Part shown: positions 15,632-24,321 of the stretch, piece after piece
How the letters are laid out: every line of letters starts with the position of its first letter
How positions within the stretch are numbered: the first letter of the stretch is position 1
Assembly: GCA_024644015.1 (NCBI GenBank)
Contig: JAHELV010000019.1
Location: 7,628-51,139, forward strand
DNA: 43,512 nucleotides
Direction: 5' to 3'
Source: Nitriliruptorales bacterium
GTDB lineage: Bacteria; Actinomycetota; Nitriliruptoria; Euzebyales; JAHELV01
Program-made: the position numbers and the translations under genes
The notes under the pieces: generated by a model
Told to the model about the DNA's origin: nothing
Databases searched by the model: none
The model's input: only the letters and a program-made list of their open reading frames with translations

Positions 15632-15643
15632 GACACTGGTGTC
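15632..15643. promoter_or_regulatory. Perfect palindrome GACACTGGTGTC upstream of CNNM genes
   Basis: A 12-nt perfect palindrome lies between the TspO-like stop and the first CNNM gene, a position where an operator could act. Directly after it, a 9-residue frame (15646-15675) ends in ATGA over the CNNM start. Either could be chance. Confidence 0.3.
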
Positions 15644-15671
15644 ACATGTCTCGTCCCGTGATCGTGCAGCC

Positions 15672-16997
15672 ATGACCGTGGCCTGGCTGCTGCTCGCGCT
15701 CGCCGGTGTGATGCTGCTGGCCAACGCCCTGTTCGTCGCGGCCGAGTTCAGCCTGGTGACCGTCGACCGGTCCAAGGTCGCCGACGCCGCCGAAGCCGGT
15801 GACGAGACGGCGGCCGGTGTCTTGGCGGCGTTGCGCAGCCTGTCGACGCAGCTGTCCGGTGCGCAACTGGGGATCACCGTGACGTCGCTGGTCGTCGGCT
15901 ACCTGGCGGAGCCGTCGCTGGCCACGCTCCTGCGCGGTCCGCTTGCGGGCCTCGGCGTCAGCGAGGGCGCGGCGGCGGGGATCGCCGTCACGACCGCCCT
16001 CGCGGTCGCCACCGGCCTGCAGATGGTTCTCGGCGAACTGGTGCCCAAGAACCTGGCCATTGCCAGGCCGGGGCCGGTGGCGAGGCGGGTCGTCGGGCCG
16101 CAGCGCGCCTTCACCAGTGCCGCCGGGTGGCTGATCCGCCTGCTCAACGGCAACGCGAACTGGTTGGTCCGCGCGATGGGCATCGAACCGCAGGAGGAGC
16201 TGGCATCCGCGCGCTCGCCCCAGGAGCTGCAGTCACTGGTCCGCCGGTCCGCCGCCGTGGGCACGCTGCCGCGTCCCACGGCGGCCCTGCTGTCGCGGGG
16301 GCTCGAGTTCGGCGGGCGCTCCGCGACGGACGCGATGACACCGAGGGTGCGGGTGCACTTCGCCGACGCCGGCACGTCGGTGGCCGACGTGCTGCTGCGC
16401 GCACGCGACAGCGGCCTGTCCCGGTTCCCGGTCACGGGCGCGAACGGCGCCGACGACGTGGTGGGTGTGGCCGACCTGCGTCACATGTTGCGCGTGCCGC
16501 GGGACGAGCGCGCCACCACGACGGTCGAGGAGGTCGCCGTCGAGCCGCTGTTCGTGCCGGAGTCGATCGAGCTGGACACGCTGCTGCGGCGGTTGCGGCG
16601 TTCGGACAGCCACCTGGCCATCGTCGTGGACGAGTACGGCGGGACCGACGGCATCATCACCCTCGAGGACCTGATCGAGGAACTGGTCGGCGACGTGGAG
16701 GACGAACACGACACTCCGGTCGCCAGGGTTCAGCTCGACGCGGACGGCAGCTACATCGTGACCGGCCTGCTGCGGCCGGACGAGATCCGCACGCTCGGCC
16801 CGGACGTGCCCGACGACGATCGCTATGACACGGTTGCCGGCTTCGTTTCCAACGCGCTCGACCGCCTTCCCGAGGCCGGCGACGAGGTCGAGGTCGGCGA
16901 CTGGGCGTTGCGCGTCGTTCGTATGGACGGCCTCCGCGTCGACCGAATAAAGCTGACGCCGCTTGTACGCGGTGACGACGACGGCGAACCGTCGTGA
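15672..16997 (+). CDS. CNNM/CorC-type CBS-domain transporter (first of tandem pair)
   Basis: A 441-residue protein of the HlyC/CorC (CNNM) family, linked to Mg2+ or Co2+ transport. Order: a DUF21 membrane domain (about 1-190) with [36 protein letters not shown] and [20 protein letters not shown]; a pair of CBS domains (about 205-330) with [11 protein letters not shown] and [31 protein letters not shown]; and a C-terminal CorC/HlyC domain (about 345-430). All parts are intact. The second CNNM gene follows 37 nt later in the same direction, so the two are probably co-transcribed and may form a heteromer. Confidence 0.88.
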   Translation: MTVAWLLLALAGVMLLANALFVAAEFSLVTVDRSKVADAAEAGDETAAGVLAALRSLSTQLSGAQLGITVTSLVVGYLAEPSLATLLRGPLAGLGVSEGAAAGIAVTTALAVATGLQMVLGELVPKNLAIARPGPVARRVVGPQRAFTSAAGWLIRLLNGNANWLVRAMGIEPQEELASARSPQELQSLVRRSAAVGTLPRPTAALLSRGLEFGGRSATDAMTPRVRVHFADAGTSVADVLLRARDSGLSRFPVTGANGADDVVGVADLRHMLRVPRDERATTTVEEVAVEPLFVPESIELDTLLRRLRRSDSHLAIVVDEYGGTDGIITLEDLIEELVGDVEDEHDTPVARVQLDADGSYIVTGLLRPDEIRTLGPDVPDDDRYDTVAGFVSNALDRLPEAGDEVEVGDWALRVVRMDGLRVDRIKLTPLVRGDDDGEPS

Positions 16998-17034
16998 TCG
17001 CCACAGCGCAAGCGGGCCTCGCGGCGGCGCCGGC

Positions 17035-18084
17035 ATGAGCGACGGTGGGGCACTGCTGCTCGCGGTCGCGCTGCTCGCGGGCAACGCGTTCTTCGTCGGC
17101 GCAGAGTTCGCGCTGATCTCAGCCCGCCGCAGTCAGATCGAGCCGCTCGCCGAGGGCGGGGCGCGGCGGGCGCGAAGGACGCTGTGGGCGATGGAGCGCG
17201 TGTCGCTGATGCTGGCGGGCGCCCAGCTCGGTATCACCGTGTGCTCCCTTGGCCTCGGAGCCGTGGGCGAACCTGCCATCGCGCACCTGCTCGAGCGCCC
17301 GTTCGCCGCGACCGGCATACCGGAGTCCCTACTCCATCCGATCGCGTTCGTCCTGGCGCTCGGCATCGTCGTCTATCTGCACATGGTGCTCGGCGAGATG
17401 GTGCCAAAGAACATCGCGCTCGCCGCGCCCGAGCGCACCGCGATGATCCTCGGCCCGTTGCTCGCCGCCATCGTGCAGATGGTCAAGCCGGTGATCTGGC
17501 TCCTCAACTCGACCGCCAACGGCATCCTGCGTCTCGTGCGCGTGGAGCCGCGTGACGAGGTGTCGTCGGCGTTCACTGCCGAAGAGGTCGCGGCGATGCT
17601 CGCCGAGTCGCGGAGGGAAGGCCTGCTCGACCACGAGGAGCACGAGCTGCTGACCGGCGCGTTGCAGTTCGAGCAGGTGCAGGCCAGCGACCTGGTCCTC
17701 GGCCCGGACGCGCTGATTTCGATCGACGCTGACGTCACGGCTCGCGAGATCGAGGACATCGTGGCGCGAACCGGGTTCTCGCGGTTCCCGGTCCGCGACG
17801 CCGGTGGCTCCCTGACGGGCTATCTGCACGTGAAGGACGTGCTGGACCTCGAGCCCGATGAGGCCGTGCCCGCTCGGCGGGTCCGACGGCTGCCAAAGAT
17901 CGCGGCGGACGCCGCGGTCGACGACATCGTCGAGATACTGCAACGTACCGGAAGCCACCTTGGAGCGGTCCAGGCTTCTGATAGGGTTCTGGGCGTGGTT
18001 GCCTTGGAAGACGCCATCGAGGAACTGATCGGCGAGGTCACCGACGCGGCCCACACCGGCGCAACCACCGGACTCGGTCGCTGA
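17035..18084 (+). CDS. CNNM-type CBS-domain transporter lacking the CorC domain (second of pair)
   Basis: A 349-residue paralogue of the upstream gene. The DUF21 domain is complete ([58 protein letters not shown]), followed by a CBS pair (VLGPDALISIDADV to VVALEDAIEELIGEVTD). It then stops, so the C-terminal CorC/HlyC domain found in its neighbour is absent and the first CBS repeat is less typical. ATG 17035 is used. The long-plus-short arrangement of paired CNNM genes is common in actinobacteria. Transported ion is inferred from the family only. Confidence 0.87.
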   Translation: MSDGGALLLAVALLAGNAFFVGAEFALISARRSQIEPLAEGGARRARRTLWAMERVSLMLAGAQLGITVCSLGLGAVGEPAIAHLLERPFAATGIPESLLHPIAFVLALGIVVYLHMVLGEMVPKNIALAAPERTAMILGPLLAAIVQMVKPVIWLLNSTANGILRLVRVEPRDEVSSAFTAEEVAAMLAESRREGLLDHEEHELLTGALQFEQVQASDLVLGPDALISIDADVTAREIEDIVARTGFSRFPVRDAGGSLTGYLHVKDVLDLEPDEAVPARRVRRLPKIAADAAVDDIVEILQRTGSHLGAVQASDRVLGVVALEDAIEELIGEVTDAAHTGATTGLGR

Positions 18085-18142
18085 GCAATCCACGTCGGCA
18101 TGTCGGCGCCATGTTTCAACCGCGGTCGAGGGGGTTCCAGCG

Positions 18143-19846
18143 GTGTTGCGGTCAAGCCGCGCCGTCGGCCTTTCCGCCGTCCTCGCCGGCGTGGTTGCCG
18201 GTCTGCTGCTCGGTGCACTGCTGTACGGCGACGACAACAGCCGTTTGTCCGGCGGCACGGCCGCGACCCTGTCGACGGCGACCCCTGCCTCGGTCGAGCC
18301 GACCCGACTGACGGCCCCCGTCACCAGCATCGCGACAGGACCTGGCAGCGCGGATCCGCTGTCGATGGTGCGGCGTGCCGAGACGATCGTGCTGGCGGCA
18401 CGCGGCGACGCCGAGCTGCTGGCCGCGCAGCTGGCGCTGCGGCTGCGCGCGCCGCTGCTGCTCGCGGCGACGCCGTCGGGCTCCGAGGCGGGGTCCAACC
18501 GTGTGGCGGCGCCGGACGACCCGACCGCCGAGCTCACTGCGACGTTCGAGCGGCTCGGCGTGGTCCGCGCGATCGTCGTCGGTCCCGCTGCCCTCGAGCG
18601 GAACGCACGGCTGGGCGGCGCGCGCGACGTCGTGCGCCTGCCTGAGGGACCACAACAGCGCGGGCACCGACAGATCATCCGCGCGGCTGCTGCAGCGGCG
18701 TCCGGCGCGTGGGTGGCGGACATGGACGGCGAGCCGCCGGCAGTCGAAGAGCTGCTCGCCGGCCGGCCGCCCGCGCCGCGGCCGACGCGGACCGCCGTGC
18801 TCGTACGACCGGATGATGACAGCGCGGTGCCGCTGGTGCTGGCCGCGCGCGCGGTGGGACACACCGTCATCCCGACGCGGGTGAATGATCTGCGCGCGGA
18901 CCCGGCGGTGATCAAACGTCTCGCCGAGCTGCGCGGTCGTGGCCGGCCGCCGCAGGTTGTGCTGGGCGGCCGCGCCATGGCCGCCGTCGAGCCGGGAATC
19001 GTCGCCGCGCATCTGGCCACCGTCGCCACAGGCAGACAGCTGCCGGGCGGCGGGCAGCTGGTGATCGACCCGCGCAGGCCGCACGCCCGGCGGTACGTCG
19101 GGCTGTACGGCGTTACCCAGTCGCCGGTGCTCGGTGCGCTCGGCGAGCAACCGGTCAACCGCTCCGTCGCCCGAGCGAAGCAGCTCGCGCGGCGGTATCG
19201 GCGGGTCACAGACGATGTCGACGTCATCGGTTGCTTCGAGATCATCGCGACCGTCGCGTCGTCCTCGGCGGGGCGCGACGGCAACTACGCCCGCGAACGT
19301 CCGATCGCCGACCTCGCGCCTGCGGTCGCTGCGGCACGCAGGGCCGGGATCTACGTGTTGCTCGACATCCAACCGGGCAGATCCGACTTCCTCACGCTGG
19401 CAAAGCGGTACCGGCGGCTGCTCCGCCAGCCCCATGTCGGACTGGCGCTGGACCCCGAGTGGCGCCTGCGGCCCAACCAGCGGCACCTGCAACAGATCGG
19501 ATCGGTCGGCATCGACGAGGTCAACGAGGTGGCCGGCTGGCTCGCCGATCTGGTGCAGCACGAGCGGTTGCCGCAGAAGATGCTGTTGATCCACCAGTTC
19601 AGTCACTCGATGGTGCGCGGCCGCGAGCGCATGGACACCTCGCGCGACGAGCTCGCGTACGTGATCCAGATGGACGGGCAGGGCCCGCAGGGCGCGAAGC
19701 TGGAGACGTGGCGAGCAATCACGGCGGCGCGTCCCGACGGGGTGCAGTTCGGGTGGAAGAACTTCTACGACGAGGACCCTGTCGTGCGGACACCGGCCGA
19801 CACCATGGGGTTGACGCCGCCCCCGGTGTTCGTTTCCTACCAGTAG
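18143..19846 (+). CDS. Exported two-part protein: CWB2-like region plus barrel-like C-terminal domain
   Basis: A 567-residue protein with an N-terminal signal or anchor (residues 6-28) and a Thr/Ala-rich linker. Residues about 75-150 (RAETIVLAARGDAELLAAQLAL, APLLLAATP, VVRAIVVGPAAL) and about 210-280 (TAVLVRPDDDSAVPLVLAARAV, QVVLGGRAM) follow the strand-helix rhythm of cell-wall-binding repeat 2. Residues about 350-567 look like a (beta/alpha) barrel with strands ending VLLDIQPG, LALDPEWRL, LLIHQFSHSM, VIQMDGQG and FGWKNFYDED, which supply acidic residues like a glycoside hydrolase. GAGGGGG precedes the GTG. The enzymatic idea is inference; no named family was recognised for the C-terminal half. 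Confidence 0.7.
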   Translation: MLRSSRAVGLSAVLAGVVAGLLLGALLYGDDNSRLSGGTAATLSTATPASVEPTRLTAPVTSIATGPGSADPLSMVRRAETIVLAARGDAELLAAQLALRLRAPLLLAATPSGSEAGSNRVAAPDDPTAELTATFERLGVVRAIVVGPAALERNARLGGARDVVRLPEGPQQRGHRQIIRAAAAAASGAWVADMDGEPPAVEELLAGRPPAPRPTRTAVLVRPDDDSAVPLVLAARAVGHTVIPTRVNDLRADPAVIKRLAELRGRGRPPQVVLGGRAMAAVEPGIVAAHLATVATGRQLPGGGQLVIDPRRPHARRYVGLYGVTQSPVLGALGEQPVNRSVARAKQLARRYRRVTDDVDVIGCFEIIATVASSSAGRDGNYARERPIADLAPAVAAARRAGIYVLLDIQPGRSDFLTLAKRYRRLLRQPHVGLALDPEWRLRPNQRHLQQIGSVGIDEVNEVAGWLADLVQHERLPQKMLLIHQFSHSMVRGRERMDTSRDELAYVIQMDGQGPQGAKLETWRAITAARPDGVQFGWKNFYDEDPVVRTPADTMGLTPPPVFVSYQ

Positions 19847-19870
19847 CCGCCTCGCTGTAGGCCGCCGAAC

Positions 19871-20302
19871 TCAGGCATCGTGCCCGCCGATCACCTCACG
19901 CCCGCTGAGCTGGTCGATCGACAGCCTGATCAGCTGCTCGGTCTCGTCTGCGGCCCACGACTCGAGGGCCTTGTCCATTGCGGCGACGACCGAGGCCTCA
20001 CGGACGACGTCGAGTGCGCCGAGGGCCATGACACTCCACCCTTGGTGCCAGTCGGCGTCGATCGCATCGACCTCGAACGCGACGCGTTGACGCCGCAGCG
20101 CGGCGTACAGCTTCGAGCCCGCGAACGTGCGGAAGTACACACCGTCGTCGTGGTAGCTGTAGTTGACCGGCAGCACCACGGGCCAGTCAGGGTCGCCGTC
20201 CTCGGCGAAGGCCACCCGACCCAGGCGCGGCCGGTGGCTCTGCAGCAGATGCCGGCACTGGTCCTCGTCGAGCTCGACGATCCGATGGGAACTGCGGCTC
20301 AT
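19871..20302 (-). CDS. Pyridoxamine 5'-phosphate oxidase-like split-barrel protein
   Basis: A 143-residue protein of the FMN-binding split-barrel group (PNPOx-like, nitroimidazole-resistance type): ELDEDQCRHLLQSHRPRLGRVAF, then PVVLPVNYSYHDDGVYFRT and AGSKLYAALRRQRVAFEVDAID, then WSVMALGALDVV. Members bind FMN, F420 or haem and often act in redox defence. ATG 20302 is chosen since AAAGGA lies 5 nt upstream, although the frame opens at 20338. It converges on the exported protein gene with 24 nt between stops. Cofactor and substrate are unknown. Confidence 0.82.
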   Translation of the reverse strand: MSRSSHRIVELDEDQCRHLLQSHRPRLGRVAFAEDGDPDWPVVLPVNYSYHDDGVYFRTFAGSKLYAALRRQRVAFEVDAIDADWHQGWSVMALGALDVVREASVVAAMDKALESWAADETEQLIRLSIDQLSGREVIGGHDA

Positions 20303-20362
20303 CACGGTCCTTTGACAGCCCGGGTTGCTGTGGTGCACGGTACGCCTCGGCAGGGCCGGGGG

Positions 20363-20626
20363 TCACGCGACGGCGGCCGACAGACCGCCATCGATGTCGG
20401 CGATGAGGTGGTCGACCCCCTCGATGCCGACCGACAGTCAGATCAGCGTGGCATGAGCGTGCTCCGCTGGCCAGCGCGCTCGGCGCTCCCATGATGACAC
20501 GACGCCGCGGAAACTCGTGCCGGCTGACACACGGTAGGTGGACAGCGCCAACCGGTGACCCGCCACGTCGTCTGCGACCACTTCGGGCATCGCGTGCAGC
20601 AACACCGTGGGAGGATCTGGTCGCAT
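20363..20626 (-). pseudogene. C-terminal remnant of a PLP trans-sulfuration enzyme (Cys/Met metabolism)
   Basis: Read on the minus strand from ATG 20626, the frame gives LALSTYRVSAGTSFRGVV, then SSWERRARWPAE, HAHATLI, a stop (TGA), and then in the same frame LSVGIEGVDHLIADIDGG to a final stop at 20363. This is the characteristic end of cystathionine gamma-synthase/lyase family proteins (TSFGGV..ERRARW..R-LSVGxEDxDDLIAD). The internal TGA stands where Arg (CGA) is expected, a single C-to-T change. The catalytic two-thirds is missing upstream. It is a decayed fragment, not a working gene; family identity is from motif memory. Confidence 0.55.
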
Positions 20627-20707
20627 GATGTTCCCTTGAGCAGGTTCGTCGAGCTGAGCCGAGGTGCGATCGGGTCGACACCACACTGCCGGATGTGACG
20701 TGAGGAT

Positions 20708-22690
20708 GTGAGGTTGAGCGACGAGCAGGCCGCTGGAGTCGACGTCGGCGGAACATTCACCGATGTCGTGATCGTCGCGCGTGACGGCACGACCCTGCGC
20801 CCACGCGCGATCAAGACGCCGACGACGCCGGCCGACCAGGGCCAGGGGGTCGTCGACGGGCTCGGCGCCGGCGGCGCGGCCGGCACCGTCACGCTGATGG
20901 GCCATGGGACCACGACCGCAACCAACGCGATCCTCGAGCGCGACGTCGCCCGGACCGCCCTGGTGACCACCAGCGGTTTCGCCGACGTCCTGGTCATCGG
21001 CCGGCAGGCGCGGCCCGCCCTGTACGACCTGACGGTGACCCGCCCCGAACCACTGGTGCCCCCCGACCTGGTGGTCACCGTCGATGAACGGGTGGCGGCT
21101 GACGGCCGGGTGGTCGTCGCGCTGACCGAGCACGAGATCGACCGCGTGGTCGACGACGTCGAGGCGCTCGCACCGGAAGCGGTGGCCGTGTCACTGCTGT
21201 TCAGCTACGCCGGCGACGCCCACGAGCGACGCCTGTGCGCGGCGCTGGAGCAGCGTCTGGGCGTGCCGGTGACCCGATCGAGCGCGCTGCTGCCCGAGTT
21301 CCGCGAGTACGAGCGTGCATCGACCTGCGCCTTGAACGCCGCCGTCGCGCCGCGCATGAGCCGCTACCTCGCCGGTCTGGATGACCGTCTACCCGACGCC
21401 ACCATCACGGTGATGATGTCCGGCGGTGGCACCACCGGCCTCGCGCACGCCGCGCGGCAGCCGGTGCACACCCTGCTGTCGGGTCCAGCCGCCGGTGTCG
21501 TGGCAGCAGGTGCCATCGCGAACGCGGCCGGGTTCCCGGACGCGGTCGCGTTCGACATGGGCGGGACCTCGACGGACGTGTGCCTGATCCGCGGCGGCCA
21601 GCCCGAGGTCTCCAGCTCGTCGAGCATCGACCGCCTGCCGTTTCGGACACCGTCGGTCGCGGTGCACACCGTCGGCGCGGGCGGCGGGTCGATCGCGTGG
21701 ATCGACCAGGGTGGCGCGCTGCGGGTCGGACCGCGTTCCGCCGGCGCCGATCCGGGGCCCGCGTGCTACGGCCGCGGCGGCACCGAACCAACGGTCACCG
21801 ACGCCCACTGCGTGCTGGGTCATCTGGACCCCGGCCGCCGACTCGGGGGCGGTCTCACGCTTGATGTCGACGCGGCGCGGAGGTCGGTGGCCACACTGCC
21901 CGACGACGCCGACGGCGCGTGGGGCATCCTGACCGTCGTGCGGGCCACGATGAGCCGGGCGCTGCGCAAGGTGTCCACCGAACGCGGAGTCGCGCCGAGC
22001 GGGCTGGCGCTGGTCGCCTACGGCGGGGCCGGCCCGTTGCATGCGAGTGCGCTCGCGCGCGATCTCGGCATGCGCGTCGTCATCGTACCGCCGGCCGCCG
22101 GGGTCCTGTCGGCACTGGGGCTGCTGCTGGCCGCCCCACGAGCCGAGGTCTCCCGCACACTGATGGCGGACGCCGGCGACGACCTCGAGCCGGTGTGGGC
22201 GACGCTGTCCGAGGACGCGGCACGTGGGCTGCGGGACCGCGGCGCGGACGGCGAGCCGACGCTGCGAAGGATCGCCGACTGTCGCTACGCAGGGCAGTCG
22301 CACGAGCTGCGGGTCGACGCGAGCGCCGGCGACGTCGCCGCGCGCTTCCACCAGGCGCACGAGCAGGCGTACGGCTACCAGATGCCCGACGAACAGGTCC
22401 GGCTCGTGACCGCCCGTGTGGTTGCGGAGGGCGAACCGGTGCTCGCGGAGCCACCCGGCCTGTGGCGGCACGACCGCGCCGACGAGCGGACGCAGGACGT
22501 CGTCGTCGACGGCGAACGGGTGACTGCCCGTGTCGTGCCACGCGGGTCGCTGGGTCCCGGCGACGAGCTCGTGGGACCCGCCCTGGTCGAGCAGTCGGAC
22601 ACGACCTCGCTGCTCGCTCCCAGGGACCGAGGCCACATCGACGAACACCACAACCTGATCATCACGTTCAGCGGCTGGCACGCCCAGTGA
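20708..22690 (+). CDS. hyuA: HyuA-type hydantoinase/5-oxoprolinase subunit A
   Basis: A 660-residue ATP-using subunit of the N-methylhydantoinase/5-oxoprolinase/acetone carboxylase family. Conserved elements: the first phosphate loop VDVGGTFTDVV, MGHGTTTATNAILER, TTSGFADVLVIGRQARPALYDL, SVSLLFSYAGDAHERR, the second actin-like nucleotide motif AFDMGGTSTDVCLI, GAGGGSIAWID and SAGADPGPACYGRGG. GTG 20708 is used; TTG 20714 with GAGG eight nt upstream is equally likely. The B subunit follows with a TGATG overlap. The pair would hydrolyse a cyclic amide at ATP cost; whether the substrate is 5-oxoproline or a hydantoin is not decided by sequence. Confidence 0.9.
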   Translation: MRLSDEQAAGVDVGGTFTDVVIVARDGTTLRPRAIKTPTTPADQGQGVVDGLGAGGAAGTVTLMGHGTTTATNAILERDVARTALVTTSGFADVLVIGRQARPALYDLTVTRPEPLVPPDLVVTVDERVAADGRVVVALTEHEIDRVVDDVEALAPEAVAVSLLFSYAGDAHERRLCAALEQRLGVPVTRSSALLPEFREYERASTCALNAAVAPRMSRYLAGLDDRLPDATITVMMSGGGTTGLAHAARQPVHTLLSGPAAGVVAAGAIANAAGFPDAVAFDMGGTSTDVCLIRGGQPEVSSSSSIDRLPFRTPSVAVHTVGAGGGSIAWIDQGGALRVGPRSAGADPGPACYGRGGTEPTVTDAHCVLGHLDPGRRLGGGLTLDVDAARRSVATLPDDADGAWGILTVVRATMSRALRKVSTERGVAPSGLALVAYGGAGPLHASALARDLGMRVVIVPPAAGVLSALGLLLAAPRAEVSRTLMADAGDDLEPVWATLSEDAARGLRDRGADGEPTLRRIADCRYAGQSHELRVDASAGDVAARFHQAHEQAYGYQMPDEQVRLVTARVVAEGEPVLAEPPGLWRHDRADERTQDVVVDGERVTARVVPRGSLGPGDELVGPALVEQSDTTSLLAPRDRGHIDEHHNLIITFSGWHAQ

Positions 22691-24261
22691 TGGCCGAGGC
22701 ACGCATGTCCGCGGTCGAGCTCGAGGTCGTCCGCCACGCGCTGGCCGGCGTCGCCGACGAGATGGGCATCGCGCTGCGCCGCGCGGCCTACTCGCCGAAC
22801 ATCAAAGAGCGCGCCGACTGCTCCGCGGCGGTGTTCGACGCCGAAGGGCAGATGGTCGCGCAGGCCGAACACATCCCCGTCCACCTCGGCGCGATGCCCC
22901 GCAGCGTCGAGGCGGCGATCGAACGGTTCGGCGACCGCCTCACGCCGGGCGCACAGGTCATCCTCAACGATCCGTACGCGGGCGGAACCCACCTGCCGGA
23001 TCTGACGCTGGTGGCTGCGGTGGGCGGCGACGACGGCAGGGTGCTCGGGTACGTCGCGAACCGTGCCCACCACGCCGACGTCGGTGGAGCGGCGCCGGGA
23101 TCCATGCCGGCGACCGCCACCGACATCGCAATGGAGGGGCTGCGGATCCCGCCGCTGCTCGTCGCCACCGATCACGGCGTGCGCGCCGACCTGCTCGAGC
23201 TCATCGCGGCGAACTCGCGGACGCCGCGGGAACGACATGGCGATCTGCGCGCCCAGTTCGCCGCGAACCACGTCGGCGCGCGGCGCCTTCGTGAGCTGGC
23301 CGGCCGGTACGGCGTCGACGGCCTGGCCGCCGCGATGCGCGAGGTGTGCGACTACTCCGAGCGACGCGTGCGTGCCGCGATCGCCGGCATACCCGACGGC
23401 ACCTACCACGCGAGCGACGTGCTGGAGCTCGACGACGACGTCACGATCGCGGTCGCGCTCACCGTCGACGGCGACGCTGTCATCGCCGACTTCGAAGGCA
23501 GCGCTCCACAGGTCGCGGCGAACATCAACGCCGTGCTCGCGGTCACCGCCTCGAGCGCGTACTTCGTGCTGCGGATGTTGACCGATCCGGGCGCGCCCCC
23601 CAACGCCGGGTGCTACCGCCCGTTGACGGTCCGCGCGCCCGCCCGCAGCGTCGTCGACGCTCGCCATCCAGCGCCGGTCGCAGCCGGCAACGTCGAAACG
23701 TCGCAGCGCATCGTCGACGTGCTCCTGGCCGCCTTCGCGCAGGCGCTGCCCGACCGCGTCCCGGCCGCCAGTCAGGGAACGATGAACAACCTGCTGCTCG
23801 GCGCCAGCGAGCCGGTCGCGTTCAGCTACTACGAGACCCTCGGCGGGGGCGAGGGCGCAACGCCACGGCGCGACGGTCAGTCGGGGATCCACACGGGCAT
23901 GACCAACACGGAGAACACGCCGGCGGAGGCCATCGAGCTGGCGTACCCGTTGCGCGTCTGGCGGTACGAGCTGCGGCGCGACTCCGGAGGCGACGGCGAC
24001 CATCGCGGGGGCGAGGGACTGGTACGCGAGATCGAAGTGCTGTGCGACCGGGCTACGCTGACCTTGCAGACCGAGCGGCGTACGCACGCACCGTGGGGCC
24101 TGCACGGGGGCGGCAGCGGCGCTGTCGGACGAAACGTCGTGGTGCGCGCCGACGGGACCGAGGAGCCGGTCGCCGCCAAGGGGACGTGGGTGCTGCGCCG
24201 CGGCGACCGCATCCGAGTCGAGACGCCGGGCGGCGGTGGCTGGAACCGTCCAGACGCCTGA
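22690..24261 (+). CDS. hyuB: HyuB-type hydantoinase/5-oxoprolinase subunit B
   Basis: A 523-residue partner of HyuA. Family blocks are VRHALAGVADEMGIALRRAAYSPNIKER, the metal-binding NDPYAGGTHLPDLTLV, RAHHADVGGAAPGSMP, ANINAVLAVTASSAYFVLR, NAGCYRPLTVRAP, GNVETSQRIVDVL, GGGEGATPRRDG, and the end motif TPGGGGWNRP. Its ATG overlaps the hyuA stop by one nt (TGATG), so subunits are made together. No hydantoin transporter or racemase gene is nearby, which leaves the physiological substrate open. Confidence 0.9.
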   Translation: MAEARMSAVELEVVRHALAGVADEMGIALRRAAYSPNIKERADCSAAVFDAEGQMVAQAEHIPVHLGAMPRSVEAAIERFGDRLTPGAQVILNDPYAGGTHLPDLTLVAAVGGDDGRVLGYVANRAHHADVGGAAPGSMPATATDIAMEGLRIPPLLVATDHGVRADLLELIAANSRTPRERHGDLRAQFAANHVGARRLRELAGRYGVDGLAAAMREVCDYSERRVRAAIAGIPDGTYHASDVLELDDDVTIAVALTVDGDAVIADFEGSAPQVAANINAVLAVTASSAYFVLRMLTDPGAPPNAGCYRPLTVRAPARSVVDARHPAPVAAGNVETSQRIVDVLLAAFAQALPDRVPAASQGTMNNLLLGASEPVAFSYYETLGGGEGATPRRDGQSGIHTGMTNTENTPAEAIELAYPLRVWRYELRRDSGGDGDHRGGEGLVREIEVLCDRATLTLQTERRTHAPWGLHGGGSGAVGRNVVVRADGTEEPVAAKGTWVLRRGDRIRVETPGGGGWNRPDA

Positions 24262-24321
24262 CGCACGGCCGGTCGGGGAGCTCGAAGCGGTCACTGGCGG
24301 GCCCGGCCGCGTCGATCATGG

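Noticed and set aside
21919-22689. Long N-terminal extension of the hyuB frame
   Set aside because: Arg-rich and inside hyuA in another frame; homology starts at ATG 22690 with a TGATG overlap.
24266-24309. 7-bp inverted pair CGGCCGG/CCGGCCG between hyuB and the PhoX-like gene
   Set aside because: Loop of about 30 nt and short arms; expected by chance at this GC content, so not called a terminator.
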